Assembly: GCF_000961095.1 (NCBI RefSeq) | Contig: NZ_CP011058.1 | Location: 496,001-560,000 of the forward strand | Direction of reading: 5' to 3' | DNA: 64,000 nt | From: Paenibacillus beijingensis | Lineage (GTDB): Bacteria > Bacillota > Bacilli > Paenibacillales > Paenibacillaceae | Shown: positions 52,085-60,233 of the stretch, piece after piece | Position numbering within the stretch: position 1 is the stretch's first letter | Layout of the letters: each line of letters opens with the position of its first letter | The notes under the pieces: model-generated | What the model was told of the DNA's origin: nothing | Database searches by the model: none | The model's input: only the letters and a program-made list of their open reading frames with translations | Program-made: the position numbers and the translations under genes

Positions 52085-52118
52085 TCCGGGTCCCGGTCGT
52101 TTATGGCCGGGCTTTTTT
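52085..52118 (+). terminator. Terminator of speD
   Basis: A CCCGGTC/GGCCGGG stem with a seven-T run on the plus strand directly after the stop codon. Confidence 0.8.
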
Positions 52119-52238
52119 TGCCTGTATGCGATTCGCTGCATGATCTTTCCCGGTGCGCTTTTTCGCAACCCCGTTTTATAGTAAAATCAGGTGAAACGAT
52201 AATCTCGCAAAATGAGAGCAAATAGGAGAGAAACTGCG

Positions 52239-52691
52239 ATGGAACAAAAACAATCCCCGCTTGTCAAAGCTTTGGCCATGGAGCCGCATGTGGAAGGCGG
52301 CTGGTATAAGGAAACGTGGAAAGCATCTTACACGATTCCCCACGATGTACTCGGAACCCGTTATTCAGGCGCAAGGGCGGCGGCCAGCGCGACGTACTTC
52401 CTGCTTCATCCGGGAGAGACGTCCGCATGGCACGTCGTCTTGTCCGACGAGCTGTGGCTCTACCATTCCGGCGGTCCGCTGAAGCTGACGCTGGGCGGAA
52501 GCGGCGAGCAGCCGGAAGAAGGAGAATCGTTCATTCTCGGCATGGACGTTGCAAACGGACAAGTTCCGCAGGCGCTCGTTCCCGCAAACGTATGGCAGAC
52601 GGCTACGCCTCTTGGCGATGAACCGGTATTCGTCACCTGCGTCGTAGCCCCGGCATTCCATTACGATGATTTCAAGCTGGTCGATAAATAG
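52239..52691 (+). CDS. Cupin-fold protein (DUF985)
   Basis: The 150-residue protein shows the DUF985 cupin pattern: VEGGWYKETWK, SATYFLLHPGETSAWHVVLSDELWLYHSGGPL and VFVTCVVAPAFHYDDFKL. Such proteins are small beta-barrels often with an unassigned metal-site. The start at 52239 (MEQKQSPL) follows AATAGGAGAGAAACTGCG. It lies in a single-gene unit. Epimerase-like function is sometimes proposed; no evidence here. Confidence 0.85.
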   Translation: MEQKQSPLVKALAMEPHVEGGWYKETWKASYTIPHDVLGTRYSGARAAASATYFLLHPGETSAWHVVLSDELWLYHSGGPLKLTLGGSGEQPEEGESFILGMDVANGQVPQALVPANVWQTATPLGDEPVFVTCVVAPAFHYDDFKLVDK

Positions 52692-52705
52692 GATAGCTGT
52701 CGAAC

Positions 52706-52747
52706 AAAAAGCCCGGCGGAACGATACGGTTCCGCCGGGCTATTTTT
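52706..52747. terminator. Bidirectional terminator between cupin and DMT transporter genes
   Basis: AGCCCGGCGGAAC-GATACG-GTTCCGCCGGGCT, a 13-bp stem with flanking A/T runs (AAAAA and ATTTTT). Confidence 0.9.
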
Positions 52748-52756
52748 CCATCATAA

Positions 52757-53185
52757 CTATTTGAGCTTGTAAACGATCACTCCGACGGCCATGACGCCGA
52801 TCCCGATCAGCCTGTTTGCGGACAGCGGAATTTTTTCCGTACCGAACAGGCCGAAGCTCTCAAACAGCAGCATGATGACCAGTTGCGAAATGAGCACAAT
52901 GGCGACCGAGTATGCCGGACCGAGCGACGTAATCGCCTTCATGATCGAAAATACGATAATCACGCCGCAGACGCCGCCCAGCAAATACATTTTGTTGACC
53001 GTCTGCAGCTTGTGCGCGCTGCCGTCGCGGATCAGCCAGAAAATGATCAGCGACAGCAAAAAACCGGACCCGTGCACGAATGTATTGGTCAGCCAAAAGC
53101 CGGCTTTTTCGCTTACCCGCGTATTAAACACACTTTGTAAACAGATGAAAACTCCGGCCATCACGGAGTACAGCACCCCAAGCAT
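52757..53185 (-). CDS. DMT-superfamily small transporter (YdcZ/DUF606-like)
   Basis: The 142-residue protein has five or so hydrophobic helices (SVMAGVFICLQSVFNTRV first, then LTNTFVHGSGFLLSLIIFW, KMYLLGGVCGVIIVFSIM, SVAIVLISQLVIMLLFESF, RLIGIGVMAVGVIVYKLK). The pattern matches YdcZ-type half-transporters that act as dimers. Substrate unknown. It is 19 bases downstream of a Crp/Fnr-type gene on the same strand and may be controlled by it. Confidence 0.88.
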   Translation of the reverse strand: MLGVLYSVMAGVFICLQSVFNTRVSEKAGFWLTNTFVHGSGFLLSLIIFWLIRDGSAHKLQTVNKMYLLGGVCGVIIVFSIMKAITSLGPAYSVAIVLISQLVIMLLFESFGLFGTEKIPLSANRLIGIGVMAVGVIVYKLK

Positions 53186-53204
53186 CCCTTCATCTCCCTA
53201 AGCG

Positions 53205-53903
53205 CTAGCTGTACAAGTTGCCGCTAGCCAGTTGTTCAAGCCGGTCCCTCTCTTTAATGACGATCCTCCCCCGCTGCCGCTCTAAAATTCCGGCCGACGC
53301 GAGGCCCGTTACCACCCGGTTCAGATGCCTGTAGCTCGTGCCGAGCAGCTCGGCGACTTCCGTCAGCTTCGCCGTTTTCAGTTCCTCGGTTGCCGATTTG
53401 TTCCCGGCATCCGCCGTGACGGAAAGCAAATAACTTGCGAATCTCGTCTCAACGGGATATAGAAGATTTAAGCTGGACGCATTGGAAACGGTATACAGCT
53501 TATGAGACAGATGCTTCATCATAAACCGCAGAAATACGGGGTCGTCATAAGCCGATTCGCGAAGCGTTTCGTATTTGAGGGTAAGGACAAAGCTTTCAAG
53601 TACCGATTCCACGTTGCTTCTAACGGGATATTCCGTCAAAAATTCAATATCTCCCACGACGGCCAGCGGATTATTGAAGCGCAGCAGCACCGATTTCCCG
53701 TTCGGCAGCACGGTGTAAATCTTCATTTTGCCGCTGACGAGCAAATAGAGCTGGGACAGAGAGTCGCCCGCCGAGCAGATCGGCTCCCCTTTGTCATAAG
53801 CAAACAGCTCCATGGCCGCAATCGTTTGCTCGTCAAAAATACCGCTCAGCCGATGTTCGTTAACATAACGAGCGATCGCTGCCGGATCGTTAATTTTTTT
53901 CAT
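53205..53903 (-). CDS. Crp/Fnr-family regulator (YeiL-like)
   Basis: The 232-residue regulator has a cyclic-nucleotide-binding-type domain (EPICSAGDSLSQLYLLVSGKMKIY ~40-65), a dimerisation helix and a C-terminal winged helix with AELLGTSYRHLNRVVTGLA. No N-terminal cysteine cluster, so it is unlikely to carry the FNR [4Fe-4S] cluster. Start at 53903 (MKKINDP) follows GAGGTTACG. The downstream YdcZ-like transporter probably belongs to its operon or target list. Confidence 0.88.
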   Translation of the reverse strand: MKKINDPAAIARYVNEHRLSGIFDEQTIAAMELFAYDKGEPICSAGDSLSQLYLLVSGKMKIYTVLPNGKSVLLRFNNPLAVVGDIEFLTEYPVRSNVESVLESFVLTLKYETLRESAYDDPVFLRFMMKHLSHKLYTVSNASSLNLLYPVETRFASYLLSVTADAGNKSATEELKTAKLTEVAELLGTSYRHLNRVVTGLASAGILERQRGRIVIKERDRLEQLASGNLYS

Positions 53904-54065
53904 CGTAACCTCGCTTATGGAAATGCGCATGCTTTCGGCGCGGTCTCGCCCACTTTATTGTAGTATGAATCGTCGCGGCGCCAAAAGGACATATGTCCTA
54001 TTAATGGGGTGAAAAAAGAGCGGCTGCAAGGTCGATTCGCTACACCTCTGAACCGGCGGGCATGC

Positions 54066-54113
54066 AAAAAGCGGCGGTCCGGAACGCGAACGAAGCTCCG
54101 GACTGCCGCATTG
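54066..54113 (-). terminator. Terminator of the Rieske protein gene
   Basis: GCAATGCGGCAGTCCGGA pairs with TCCGGACCGCCGCTTTTTGC on the minus strand, ending in a short T-run. Confidence 0.7.
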
Positions 54114-54153
54114 CATAAAACGATCGATCCTGAGTTGCCAGCTCCCGCCGACG

Positions 54154-54450
54154 TCAGGCGGGCATGAGCGCGACCAGCCGGCCTTCCCGGACGACGACGT
54201 CGTACGGGGCCAATTCTTTGGACGGCACGTTGAGGCAGGCCCCGGTTTGCGTGTCGAACGACCAGCCGTGAAGAGGACAAACAAGCTCGCCGTCCTCCAC
54301 TTCAACCGTATATCCGGCATGCGGGCAAATGCTCGATACAAGCCGGTACTCCTCCTCTTTTTTCAATAAAAAGTACAGACGGTTTCCAAGCTGAACCTCG
54401 GCCGGAAAAGCGGTGAAGGCATCAACGGCTCCGAGCGTAATTTCTTCCAT
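54154..54450 (-). CDS. Rieske [2Fe-2S] ferredoxin-like protein
   Basis: The 98-residue protein has both Rieske motifs: CPHAGYTVEV (Cys-x-His) and CPLHGWSFD (Cys-x2-His), giving the His2Cys2 cluster, within a compact fold. Small soluble members act as electron carriers to oxygenases or nitrite reductase (NirD type). Start at 54450 follows AAAGGGGTGGAAAT. No reductase or oxygenase is adjacent. Confidence 0.92.
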   Translation of the reverse strand: MEEITLGAVDAFTAFPAEVQLGNRLYFLLKKEEEYRLVSSICPHAGYTVEVEDGELVCPLHGWSFDTQTGACLNVPSKELAPYDVVVREGRLVALMPA

Positions 54451-54486
54451 ATTTCCACCCCTTTACCCAATTTAAGATGGTTGCCG

Positions 54487-54915
54487 CTATCCGTTTATCC
54501 GTTTGCGGTTATGATGCGCGAGCGAGATCAGGGCGGAATAGAGCGGCTGAAGATTGAATTTTTTGCCGAACTCGAACTTGTAGGCAGCGACCTGAACATT
54601 GTTTGCTTTGTAATAGGGCGACGTGATGTAGTGAATCGTCAGTTCGCTGTCGTCGAATCCCGTTCCTCCGGTTTCCATCGTAACCTCGTAGATCGAATCG
54701 AGATGAATGGAAGCAACTCTCGTTTTTTTGCCGGTGACCCCTTGGTGGTCAATTAATATCAACCGCTCTTCCGTCAAGATAAACGTATCGCGCACAAGTT
54801 TAAAGCCCATTTGGATCTTCTCATCAGGCATGAGATAGCCCCCGTATTGCTGCTTCAGTTCCTCAGCCGTCACTTCCGAATAATTCCCGAACAGACCGCC
54901 GAATAAGTTCGCGAT
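54487..54915 (-). CDS. PH-domain-like protein (bPH_1/DUF1696 type), possible non-ATG start
   Basis: The protein carries a bacterial pleckstrin-like domain: YGGYLMPDEKIQMGFKLVRD, FILTEERLILIDHQGVTGKK, VASIHLDSIYEVTMETGGT. The usual homologues begin with a Gly-rich segment such as FGGLFGN, and this is present in frame here only if translation starts upstream of the GTG at 54873. An ATC at 54915 or ATT at 54921 lies just after GGGAGGG; the GTG at 54873 lacks a ribosome site. The listed start is the ATC and is an interpretation. Confidence 0.8.
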   Translation of the reverse strand: MANLFGGLFGNYSEVTAEELKQQYGGYLMPDEKIQMGFKLVRDTFILTEERLILIDHQGVTGKKTRVASIHLDSIYEVTMETGGTGFDDSELTIHYITSPYYKANNVQVAAYKFEFGKKFNLQPLYSALISLAHHNRKRING

Positions 54916-54967
54916 AGAAATCCCTCCCGTTGTTTGGTTAAGCGAAAAATAGCGGATGAATTCCGGA

Positions 54968-56071
54968 TTACAGCCGTCGCAGCTCGCGCGGGAAGCTTGT
55001 CAGCACCTGCGCCCGGCCGCCCTCGCCGATGTAGATGTCGTCCTCGATCCGGACGCCGCCGATCTCCGGCACGTACACGCCCGGCTCGATGGTGAACAGC
55101 ATGCCCGGCTCGATCAGCGATTCATTGCCGCCGTGAACGGACGGCTGCTCGTGGATGTCGATGCCCATGCCGTGACCGACGCGGTGATTGAAATAATGGG
55201 CGAAGCCGTACTCCGCAATCGTCTCGCGCGCGGCGCGGTCGACGTCGGCAAGCGGTCTGCCGGCTACCGCGGCGGCAACGGCGTTCCGGTTCGCTTTCAG
55301 GACGGCCTCGTACACCTTCGCCTGCGCCCCCGATCCTTCCCCGATCAGAAACGTACGCGTAATGTCCGAGCAATAGCCGTCCTTGTAGACGCCCATGTCG
55401 ATCAGCAAAAAATCGTCCTCCTGCAGCCGGTATTCCCCGGACCGGCCGTGCGGCAGCGCCGAACGCGTTCCGCCGAGCACGCTCGTTTCGAAGGCGGGCT
55501 TGTCGCCGCCAAGCACCCGCAGCCGGTATTCGATCTCCGCGTTCAGCTCCAGCTCCGTGACGCCGACGGCCGCTTTGGCCACCGCTTCCTCCAGCACGCG
55601 CTCCGCCAGCGTGATCGCAACCCGGACGCGGGCAATCTCCTCCGGCGTCTTGCGCAGCCGCAGCTGCATGACGATCGGATGCGCATCGCGATAGTCCGCC
55701 TTCGGAAACAGCGCCGCCAGCCGTTCGTAATCGGCGAACCGCAGATGATTTTTCTCGACTCCGATCACCGACGCCTCGTGCCCCGTTTCCTTGCCCAGCA
55801 GCTCCCACGGATCGGCCGTATCGGGAACGGGAACGAGCTTGTTAACGCACGCGCCTTTGCGCGCCGCTTCTTCGTCAAGCGACGGCACAAACAGCGTATA
55901 GCCCGATTCGCCCGGTTTGGCGATCAACGCCATAAACCGCTCGTGCGGATCGCTGTAAAATCCGGTCAAATAAAAAATGCTGCCCGGGGACGTAATCATC
56001 GCAAAATCGATTCCGGCAGCATCCGTCATTTCGAGAACATGACGCATCCTTGCTTCATAGTGCGCTGACAT
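54968..56071 (-). CDS. M24 metallopeptidase (Xaa-Pro dipeptidase/aminopeptidase-like)
   Basis: The 367-residue enzyme has an N-terminal creatinase-like domain and the pita-bread C-terminal domain with metal ligands in LLIDMGVYKDGYCSDITRTF, NHRVGHGMGIDIHEQP, IEPGMLFTIEPGVY and VRIEDDIYIG. It cleaves Xaa-Pro bonds. Start at 56071 is preceded by GGAGGCGTCGGTT. It runs alone. Confidence 0.94.
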   Translation of the reverse strand: MSAHYEARMRHVLEMTDAAGIDFAMITSPGSIFYLTGFYSDPHERFMALIAKPGESGYTLFVPSLDEEAARKGACVNKLVPVPDTADPWELLGKETGHEASVIGVEKNHLRFADYERLAALFPKADYRDAHPIVMQLRLRKTPEEIARVRVAITLAERVLEEAVAKAAVGVTELELNAEIEYRLRVLGGDKPAFETSVLGGTRSALPHGRSGEYRLQEDDFLLIDMGVYKDGYCSDITRTFLIGEGSGAQAKVYEAVLKANRNAVAAAVAGRPLADVDRAARETIAEYGFAHYFNHRVGHGMGIDIHEQPSVHGGNESLIEPGMLFTIEPGVYVPEIGGVRIEDDIYIGEGGRAQVLTSFPRELRRL

Positions 56072-56204
56072 AACCGACGCCTCCTCATTGCTTCCGTCCT
56101 TGCCTGCCTATCAAGAGCCCGCATAACAAATTATTCACATATCATTATTGTATCGGGTGCCTGCAGGAGAAGCAATGAAAAGGCTGTCATCGCGTTAGCG
56201 CCCG

Positions 56205-56606
56205 TTATTTCGAGGCGGCAAAGCCCGGCACGTCGCCGCGCTCCTGGAACACCTTTTTCGCCGCCATTACGGCATTCAGCACGCGCGGAAAACCGGTATA
56301 CGGGATGCACTGCATGATCGCTTCGACGATCTCATCCGGGGACAAGCCTACATTCAGCGCCGCGTTCAGATGAACGTGAAGCTGCGGCTCGCATCCACCT
56401 TGAGTCGTAAGAGAGGCGATTGTGATGAGCTCCCGCTGTTTCAAATCAAGCGCTTCCCGCATATAAATATCGCCGAACGCAAATTCGATGACGTACCTCC
56501 CCCAATCGGGAGCGATATCCCCGAGCGATTCGACGACGCGCGATCCGCCTTCCCCGTCGACCTCCATCAGTCTTTTCCAGCCGCGTTCATAACGTTCTTG
56601 ATCCAT
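56205..56606 (-). CDS. Carboxymuconolactone decarboxylase/AhpD-like protein
   Basis: The 133-residue protein matches the CMD family (RELITIASLTTQGGCEPQLHVHLNAALNVGLSPDEIVEAIMQ), where the C-x-x-H-like pair of AhpD is reduced to Cys-Glu-Pro-Gln-Leu-His. It may be a peroxidase-like or decarboxylase enzyme. Start at 56606 follows GAAGGAGGATGCAAG. A perfect palindromic operator lies 54 bases upstream, shared with the propeller gene at 49.9 kb, suggesting control by the same repressor. Confidence 0.9.
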   Translation of the reverse strand: MDQERYERGWKRLMEVDGEGGSRVVESLGDIAPDWGRYVIEFAFGDIYMREALDLKQRELITIASLTTQGGCEPQLHVHLNAALNVGLSPDEIVEAIMQCIPYTGFPRVLNAVMAAKKVFQERGDVPGFAASK

Positions 56607-56659
56607 CTTGCATCCTCCTTCGAAATTCGGAATTCGTATCTCCGGTTTATATGCTACCG

Positions 56660-56677
56660 TTTAGAGCGCGCTCTAAA
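56660..56677. promoter_or_regulatory. Perfect palindrome TTTAGAGCGCGCTCTAAA
   Basis: An exact 18-base palindrome 54 bases upstream of the CMD gene start. Its near copy at 49979-49996 lies 55 bases upstream of the lipoprotein start. Shared spacing and sequence make it a likely TetR-type operator. Confidence 0.75.
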
Positions 56678-56857
56678 GCAACTCTCAGCCCCGATTTGGT
56701 CGACTTTGGTTTAAACCGATTTCGGCATTGAAGGAGCGGCTTCATTCCGGCTACACTTTACCTATCGAACTAACCTAATAATGGAAAATGCAGCATGCGA
56801 AGCTTGAATTGATCGAGTTCGAGTGCAGTTAGAGAGCTAAAGGAGGTGCTTCCTTTT

Positions 56858-57373
56858 ATGATACGAACAGAACGGACGGCAGACTACGAACAGGTTTACA
56901 GCCTTCATTATGAAGCGTTTGGCAAACGGGAAGACGAGTCCAAACTGGTGGAGCGCATCAGGCAGTCGGATCAGTTTGTGACGGAGCTGTCAATCGTGGC
57001 CGATATGGACGGCTCCATTGCCGGCCATATCTTACTAAGCAAAGCTGCAATATTCGGTCACGGTTCCACGGTTGAAGTGATCGTTCTTGCACCGCTTGCC
57101 GTTCAGCCCGCCCTGCAAAAGAAAGGCATTGGTAGCGCGCTTATGCAGGAAGGACTGCGCCGGACGAGAGAGCTTGGCTATGGATTGGTTGCCTTAATCG
57201 GCCATCCCGGCTACTATCCAAGGTTTGGGTTCGAACCTGCACGACGGCACGGCCTGGAACTGACGCAATATGACGTTCCCGACGACGTGTTTATGATTAA
57301 CGAACTGATTCAAGGAAGTTTAGACGGAGCAACAGGAGAATTGAAATATCCCCAAGCTTTTTTGCACGTGTGA
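56858..57373 (+). CDS. GNAT-family N-acetyltransferase (YhbS-like)
   Basis: The 171-residue enzyme has IRTERTADYEQVYSLHYEAF, HILLSKAAIFG, LAPLAVQPALQKKGIGSALMQEGL (acetyl-CoA loop QKKGIG) and GHPGYYPRFGFEPA. Start at 56858 follows AAAGGAGGTGCTTCCTTTT. Substrate unknown; YhbS-type enzymes may act on small amines. Monocistronic. Confidence 0.9.
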   Translation: MIRTERTADYEQVYSLHYEAFGKREDESKLVERIRQSDQFVTELSIVADMDGSIAGHILLSKAAIFGHGSTVEVIVLAPLAVQPALQKKGIGSALMQEGLRRTRELGYGLVALIGHPGYYPRFGFEPARRHGLELTQYDVPDDVFMINELIQGSLDGATGELKYPQAFLHV

Positions 57374-57546
57374 CAAGCAGAAACGGCTATCGCCGTCCGT
57401 TATTGGACCGATACGATTCGCAGAGCGCGAAGGCCCGTTTTTCGCCGGGCTAGATTTAACCCGCATACGAGCAGCTTATGGAGCTTTTCTCCCCCCTCCT
57501 CTTTGCTTTCCTGTTCAGGAACAAGAATATGGGGGTAACATAGATC

Positions 57547-57726
57547 ATGAGAAAACGATTATTCAGTCGCATGAATTGGCAGTGGAAGCGGAAATCCGCC
57601 CGCCTGGAGCATTGGAAAGCGCAAAAATCCGAGTTCGATACGCTTATAACGCAAAATCAGTTTGACTACGTTCAACTATGGATCGATCCGTATTACAGCA
57701 TCAGCAGCCGCGATCTTCCGCGTTAA
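57547..57726 (+). CDS. Small 59-aa basic hypothetical protein
   Basis: An ATG at 57547 after GGGGGTAACATAGATC opens 59 residues: MRKRLFSRMNWQWKRKSARL, a Lys/Arg/Trp-rich N-terminus, then an acidic/aromatic C-terminal half (QFDYVQLWIDPYYS). The strong bidirectional terminator after it supports a transcript. No family known; the basic-aromatic start could bind nucleic acid or membrane. Confidence 0.5.
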   Translation: MRKRLFSRMNWQWKRKSARLEHWKAQKSEFDTLITQNQFDYVQLWIDPYYSISSRDLPR

Positions 57727-57740
57727 TGATGGCTTGATGC

Positions 57741-57793
57741 AAAAAAACTCTCTTTGGAACGCCCGGCGTTGGGCCTGCAAAGAGAGTTTTTCG
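57741..57793. terminator. Bidirectional terminator between the 59-aa and acetyltransferase genes
   Basis: AAAAAACTCTCTTTG pairs with CAAAGAGAGTTTTT, enclosing a smaller CCCGGC/GTTGGG hairpin. Confidence 0.9.
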
Positions 57794-57799
57794 TTTTCG

Positions 57800-58345
57800 T
57801 TACCTGCTGCTTCTGTATTCCTCGGCCAGTATGCTCATCTTGATGACATCCCAATATTTCCCCGACCGGAAGAGCCTCTGGCGCATCCGGCCTTCTTCCT
57901 TGAAGCCGCAGCCGACATAACAGCGGTATGCCCGCTCATTGAACTCGTATACATCCAGCTCGAGCCGGTTCAAGTTCAGCGAATCGAATACGAACCCGGT
58001 CAGCAGACCGATGGCCTCGCGGCCGTATCCTTGTCCGAGCAAATCTTTGCGTCCGATAACGATTCCCATACTGGCGAAACGGTTTTTCCAGTCCAGCTTG
58101 TGCAGATCGATCTGGCCGATATATTCGAGGGAATCTTTGAAAGCGATAATATACCCTTTGTTGTCCGGATCGCCCTCCACCATCATTTTCAAATAGGATT
58201 CGGTATCGTGGGTCGTCTGCGGATACAGAAAAATATCGCTGAGCATGCCGGTAATTTCCGCGTCGTTCGCCCACTTCCGGATATAAGGCAAATCCTCCAT
58301 TCTGTAATCCCGCAGCACGATTCGCTCCCCGGTTAAATAGGACAT
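57800..58345 (-). CDS. GNAT acetyltransferase (RimJ/RimL-like)
   Basis: The 181-residue enzyme starts MSYLTGERIVLRDYRMEDLP and has ASMGIVIGRKDLLGQGYGREAIGLL (acetyl-CoA loop LGQGYG), followed by NLNRLELDVYEFNERAYRCYVGCGFKEEG, typical of RimJ/RimL N-terminal acetyltransferases. Start at 58345 follows GGGAGGCGGCGGTC. Target could be a ribosomal or other protein N-terminus or a small molecule. Confidence 0.92.
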   Translation of the reverse strand: MSYLTGERIVLRDYRMEDLPYIRKWANDAEITGMLSDIFLYPQTTHDTESYLKMMVEGDPDNKGYIIAFKDSLEYIGQIDLHKLDWKNRFASMGIVIGRKDLLGQGYGREAIGLLTGFVFDSLNLNRLELDVYEFNERAYRCYVGCGFKEEGRMRQRLFRSGKYWDVIKMSILAEEYRSSR

Positions 58346-58484
58346 GACCGCCGCCTCCCGCCTTCCAGTTGATGGAACTCAATTGAATAATTAGGTAAGA
58401 TATATCATAGAAGGAGCTGCCGGGCAAGCTGTTTTTAAGCCTGGACCGGCAGTCGGTCATCTGCGGAGGTTCACTTCAGGATTG

Positions 58485-58964
58485 CTAATGCTGCGTCCGG
58501 TTCAGTGTGAACAAATAATTGTATTTGCTCGCATGCTTCAGCTCGTCAAGAATGATACCGTACACGGTATCGCGGTAGACGCCGGCGGGAAGGCCGAACC
58601 AGATGCTGCGGTATTTCTCTACGGCGGACAGTTCGCCCATGAGCGCCTTTTGGATCCCACTGTCGTAAGATTCCACGACCTCATAAGGTTCGCTGTCGCC
58701 ACCTGACACTTCTTGCCCGGTAATCGCTTTGTACATTTGCCTAAACATGCGGTTATGGCTTCGCTCATCGTCACGGATCGAAGCGATGATATCAGCCTGC
58801 TCTTTTGACGGCGCCAGCCGAATCAGCTCATCATAAAACAACTCATCGCTGCGTTCGCCTTGTACGGCCTCTTTGATGCGCAGCAAAGCTGTCGGCAAAT
58901 TCGAGGCCCAAACGGGCTGAAAGCCAGCCCGAATCCACCATGCCGGATAATAATAGGCATACAT
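58485..58964 (-). CDS. Ferritin-like diiron-domain protein
   Basis: The 159-residue helical protein has Glu/His pairs spaced for a diiron ferritin-like fold: QGERSDELFYDELI, IRDDERSHNRMFR (E..H), ELSAVEKYRSIW and LDELKHASKYNYLF (ELKHASKY). The N-terminus MYAYYYPAWWIRAGFQP is aromatic-rich and may interact with the membrane or other subunits. Start at 58964 follows GGGGGATTTGTT. It could be a spore-associated or stress-related protein. Confidence 0.85.
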   Translation of the reverse strand: MYAYYYPAWWIRAGFQPVWASNLPTALLRIKEAVQGERSDELFYDELIRLAPSKEQADIIASIRDDERSHNRMFRQMYKAITGQEVSGGDSEPYEVVESYDSGIQKALMGELSAVEKYRSIWFGLPAGVYRDTVYGIILDELKHASKYNYLFTLNRTQH

Positions 58965-59134
58965 AACAAATCCCCCATTCCATTACGTGTCGATAAATAT
59001 GTATATGCCCAAGTGCCCGATCAAGTTACGCTTATAATACGCCTCAGATGTAAATGTAATAGAAAGAATCGATTTGGGGATGTACTGACAGGGTGGCATT
59101 ACAACCCAAAATGCGGCGAGAGGATTAAATTGCT

Positions 59135-59698
59135 ATGAAAACGAAATTCGGCTCTTTGTTCTGCTTCACGGCGGTCGTCCTTACGTTCTTTGTCTCATTG
59201 TCCGCGGAAGCCAATACCTTCCCTGCAGACGAGACTCTCCCAGTTCAGCACCTGATTCAGAAAGGGGGATACACGCTTTATATCCGTCATGGAGAAGCTA
59301 CCATCGGTCAGGATCGGCCGGACATTTCGTTTATGGACTGCACTACTCAGCGAAATCTCAGCGATGATGGACGAAGACAAGCCCGAGCGGTCGGCGATTT
59401 TTTGAGAAAAAATAACATCCCGATCGAATATCCCGTAGGGGCGAGCCCTTACTGCCGGACGATGGAAACGGCTGCAATCGCAGTCGGCAAGGAGAATGTC
59501 ATTCCCGTGCCGGTACTGGCCAAAGCTGTCCGACTAAACGATGCCGCAACGCCGGCCGAAGAGCGCCGTCAAATCATTTCGGATATTACCAGGCTGTTGG
59601 AAGCTATGCCGGTAGCCGGTTCCTCCCTTACTCAAACGTCCTCACCAACAAATATTCATCGGTGTATACGCCGTCCACGATCATGGCATTTTTCTTGA
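59135..59698 (+). pseudogene. Secreted histidine phosphatase, truncated
   Basis: The N-terminal part has a signal peptide (KTKFGSLFCFTAVVLTFFVSLSAEA), the RHG motif IRHGEATIG, RQARAVGDFL and SPYCRTMETA of histidine phosphatases. After residue ~165 the frame enters the tail LTQTSSPTNIHRC, which is antisense to the neighbouring acetyltransferase gene, and the second catalytic His region (GHS-type) is missing. The gene is broken at about 59620-59640, probably by a deletion joining two regions. Confidence 0.8.
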
Positions 59699-60110
59699 TC
59701 CCTTCAATAACAAAACCCATTTTTCGATACAGGGCGATTGCCCGTTTGTTATGAACCATAACCGTTAGCTCGAACCGGGTAACCGTATCGGGCCGCCAAC
59801 GTTCCAGAGCCTCGAACAAACGACGGCCGATGCCTTGCCCGGTGTAAGCCTGGCGGATGCCGGCCACAAGATAAGCGCTGTGACGGATTCTGCGGGCGCT
59901 CCCGCCGACGGCCATTACATATCCGATCATTCCTGTTCCGTTTCCGCAATGAGGATCATGGAGTTGTCCGATTCGAGCAGCTTTTGAATGGCAGCTCGCT
60001 GCTGTTCCCCGGTTTCCTGCCGTTCATCGGGCTCAAAAAGCATAAACGACGTTTCCTGGTCCAACTGAAGCTTTAACCGGTGCAGCCGGCCGCCGTCTTC
60101 TTCCTTTATT
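59628..60110 (-). pseudogene. GNAT acetyltransferase with frameshift
   Basis: The C-terminal 100 residues (IGYVMAVGGSARRIRHSAY ... QAYTGQGIGRRLFE) are intact in one frame. The expected upstream part (LHRLKLQLDQETSFMLFEP ... LIAETEQE) lies in another frame, ending in TGA around 59932; loss of one base near GGAATGATCGG would explain it. Beyond about 60100 no clean start or N-terminus is found. Both this gene and the neighbouring phosphatase look decayed. Confidence 0.75.
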
Positions 60111-60233
60111 TACCTGACGGTGATCATCTAAGATCCCCATTTTCCCCAACTCAGTACTTGGAAATTCGAATCTGCATCGTAATGGGCATGGCCCGGCTTT
60201 GGCGCATTTTTGACGCATTTGACGCATCATCGA

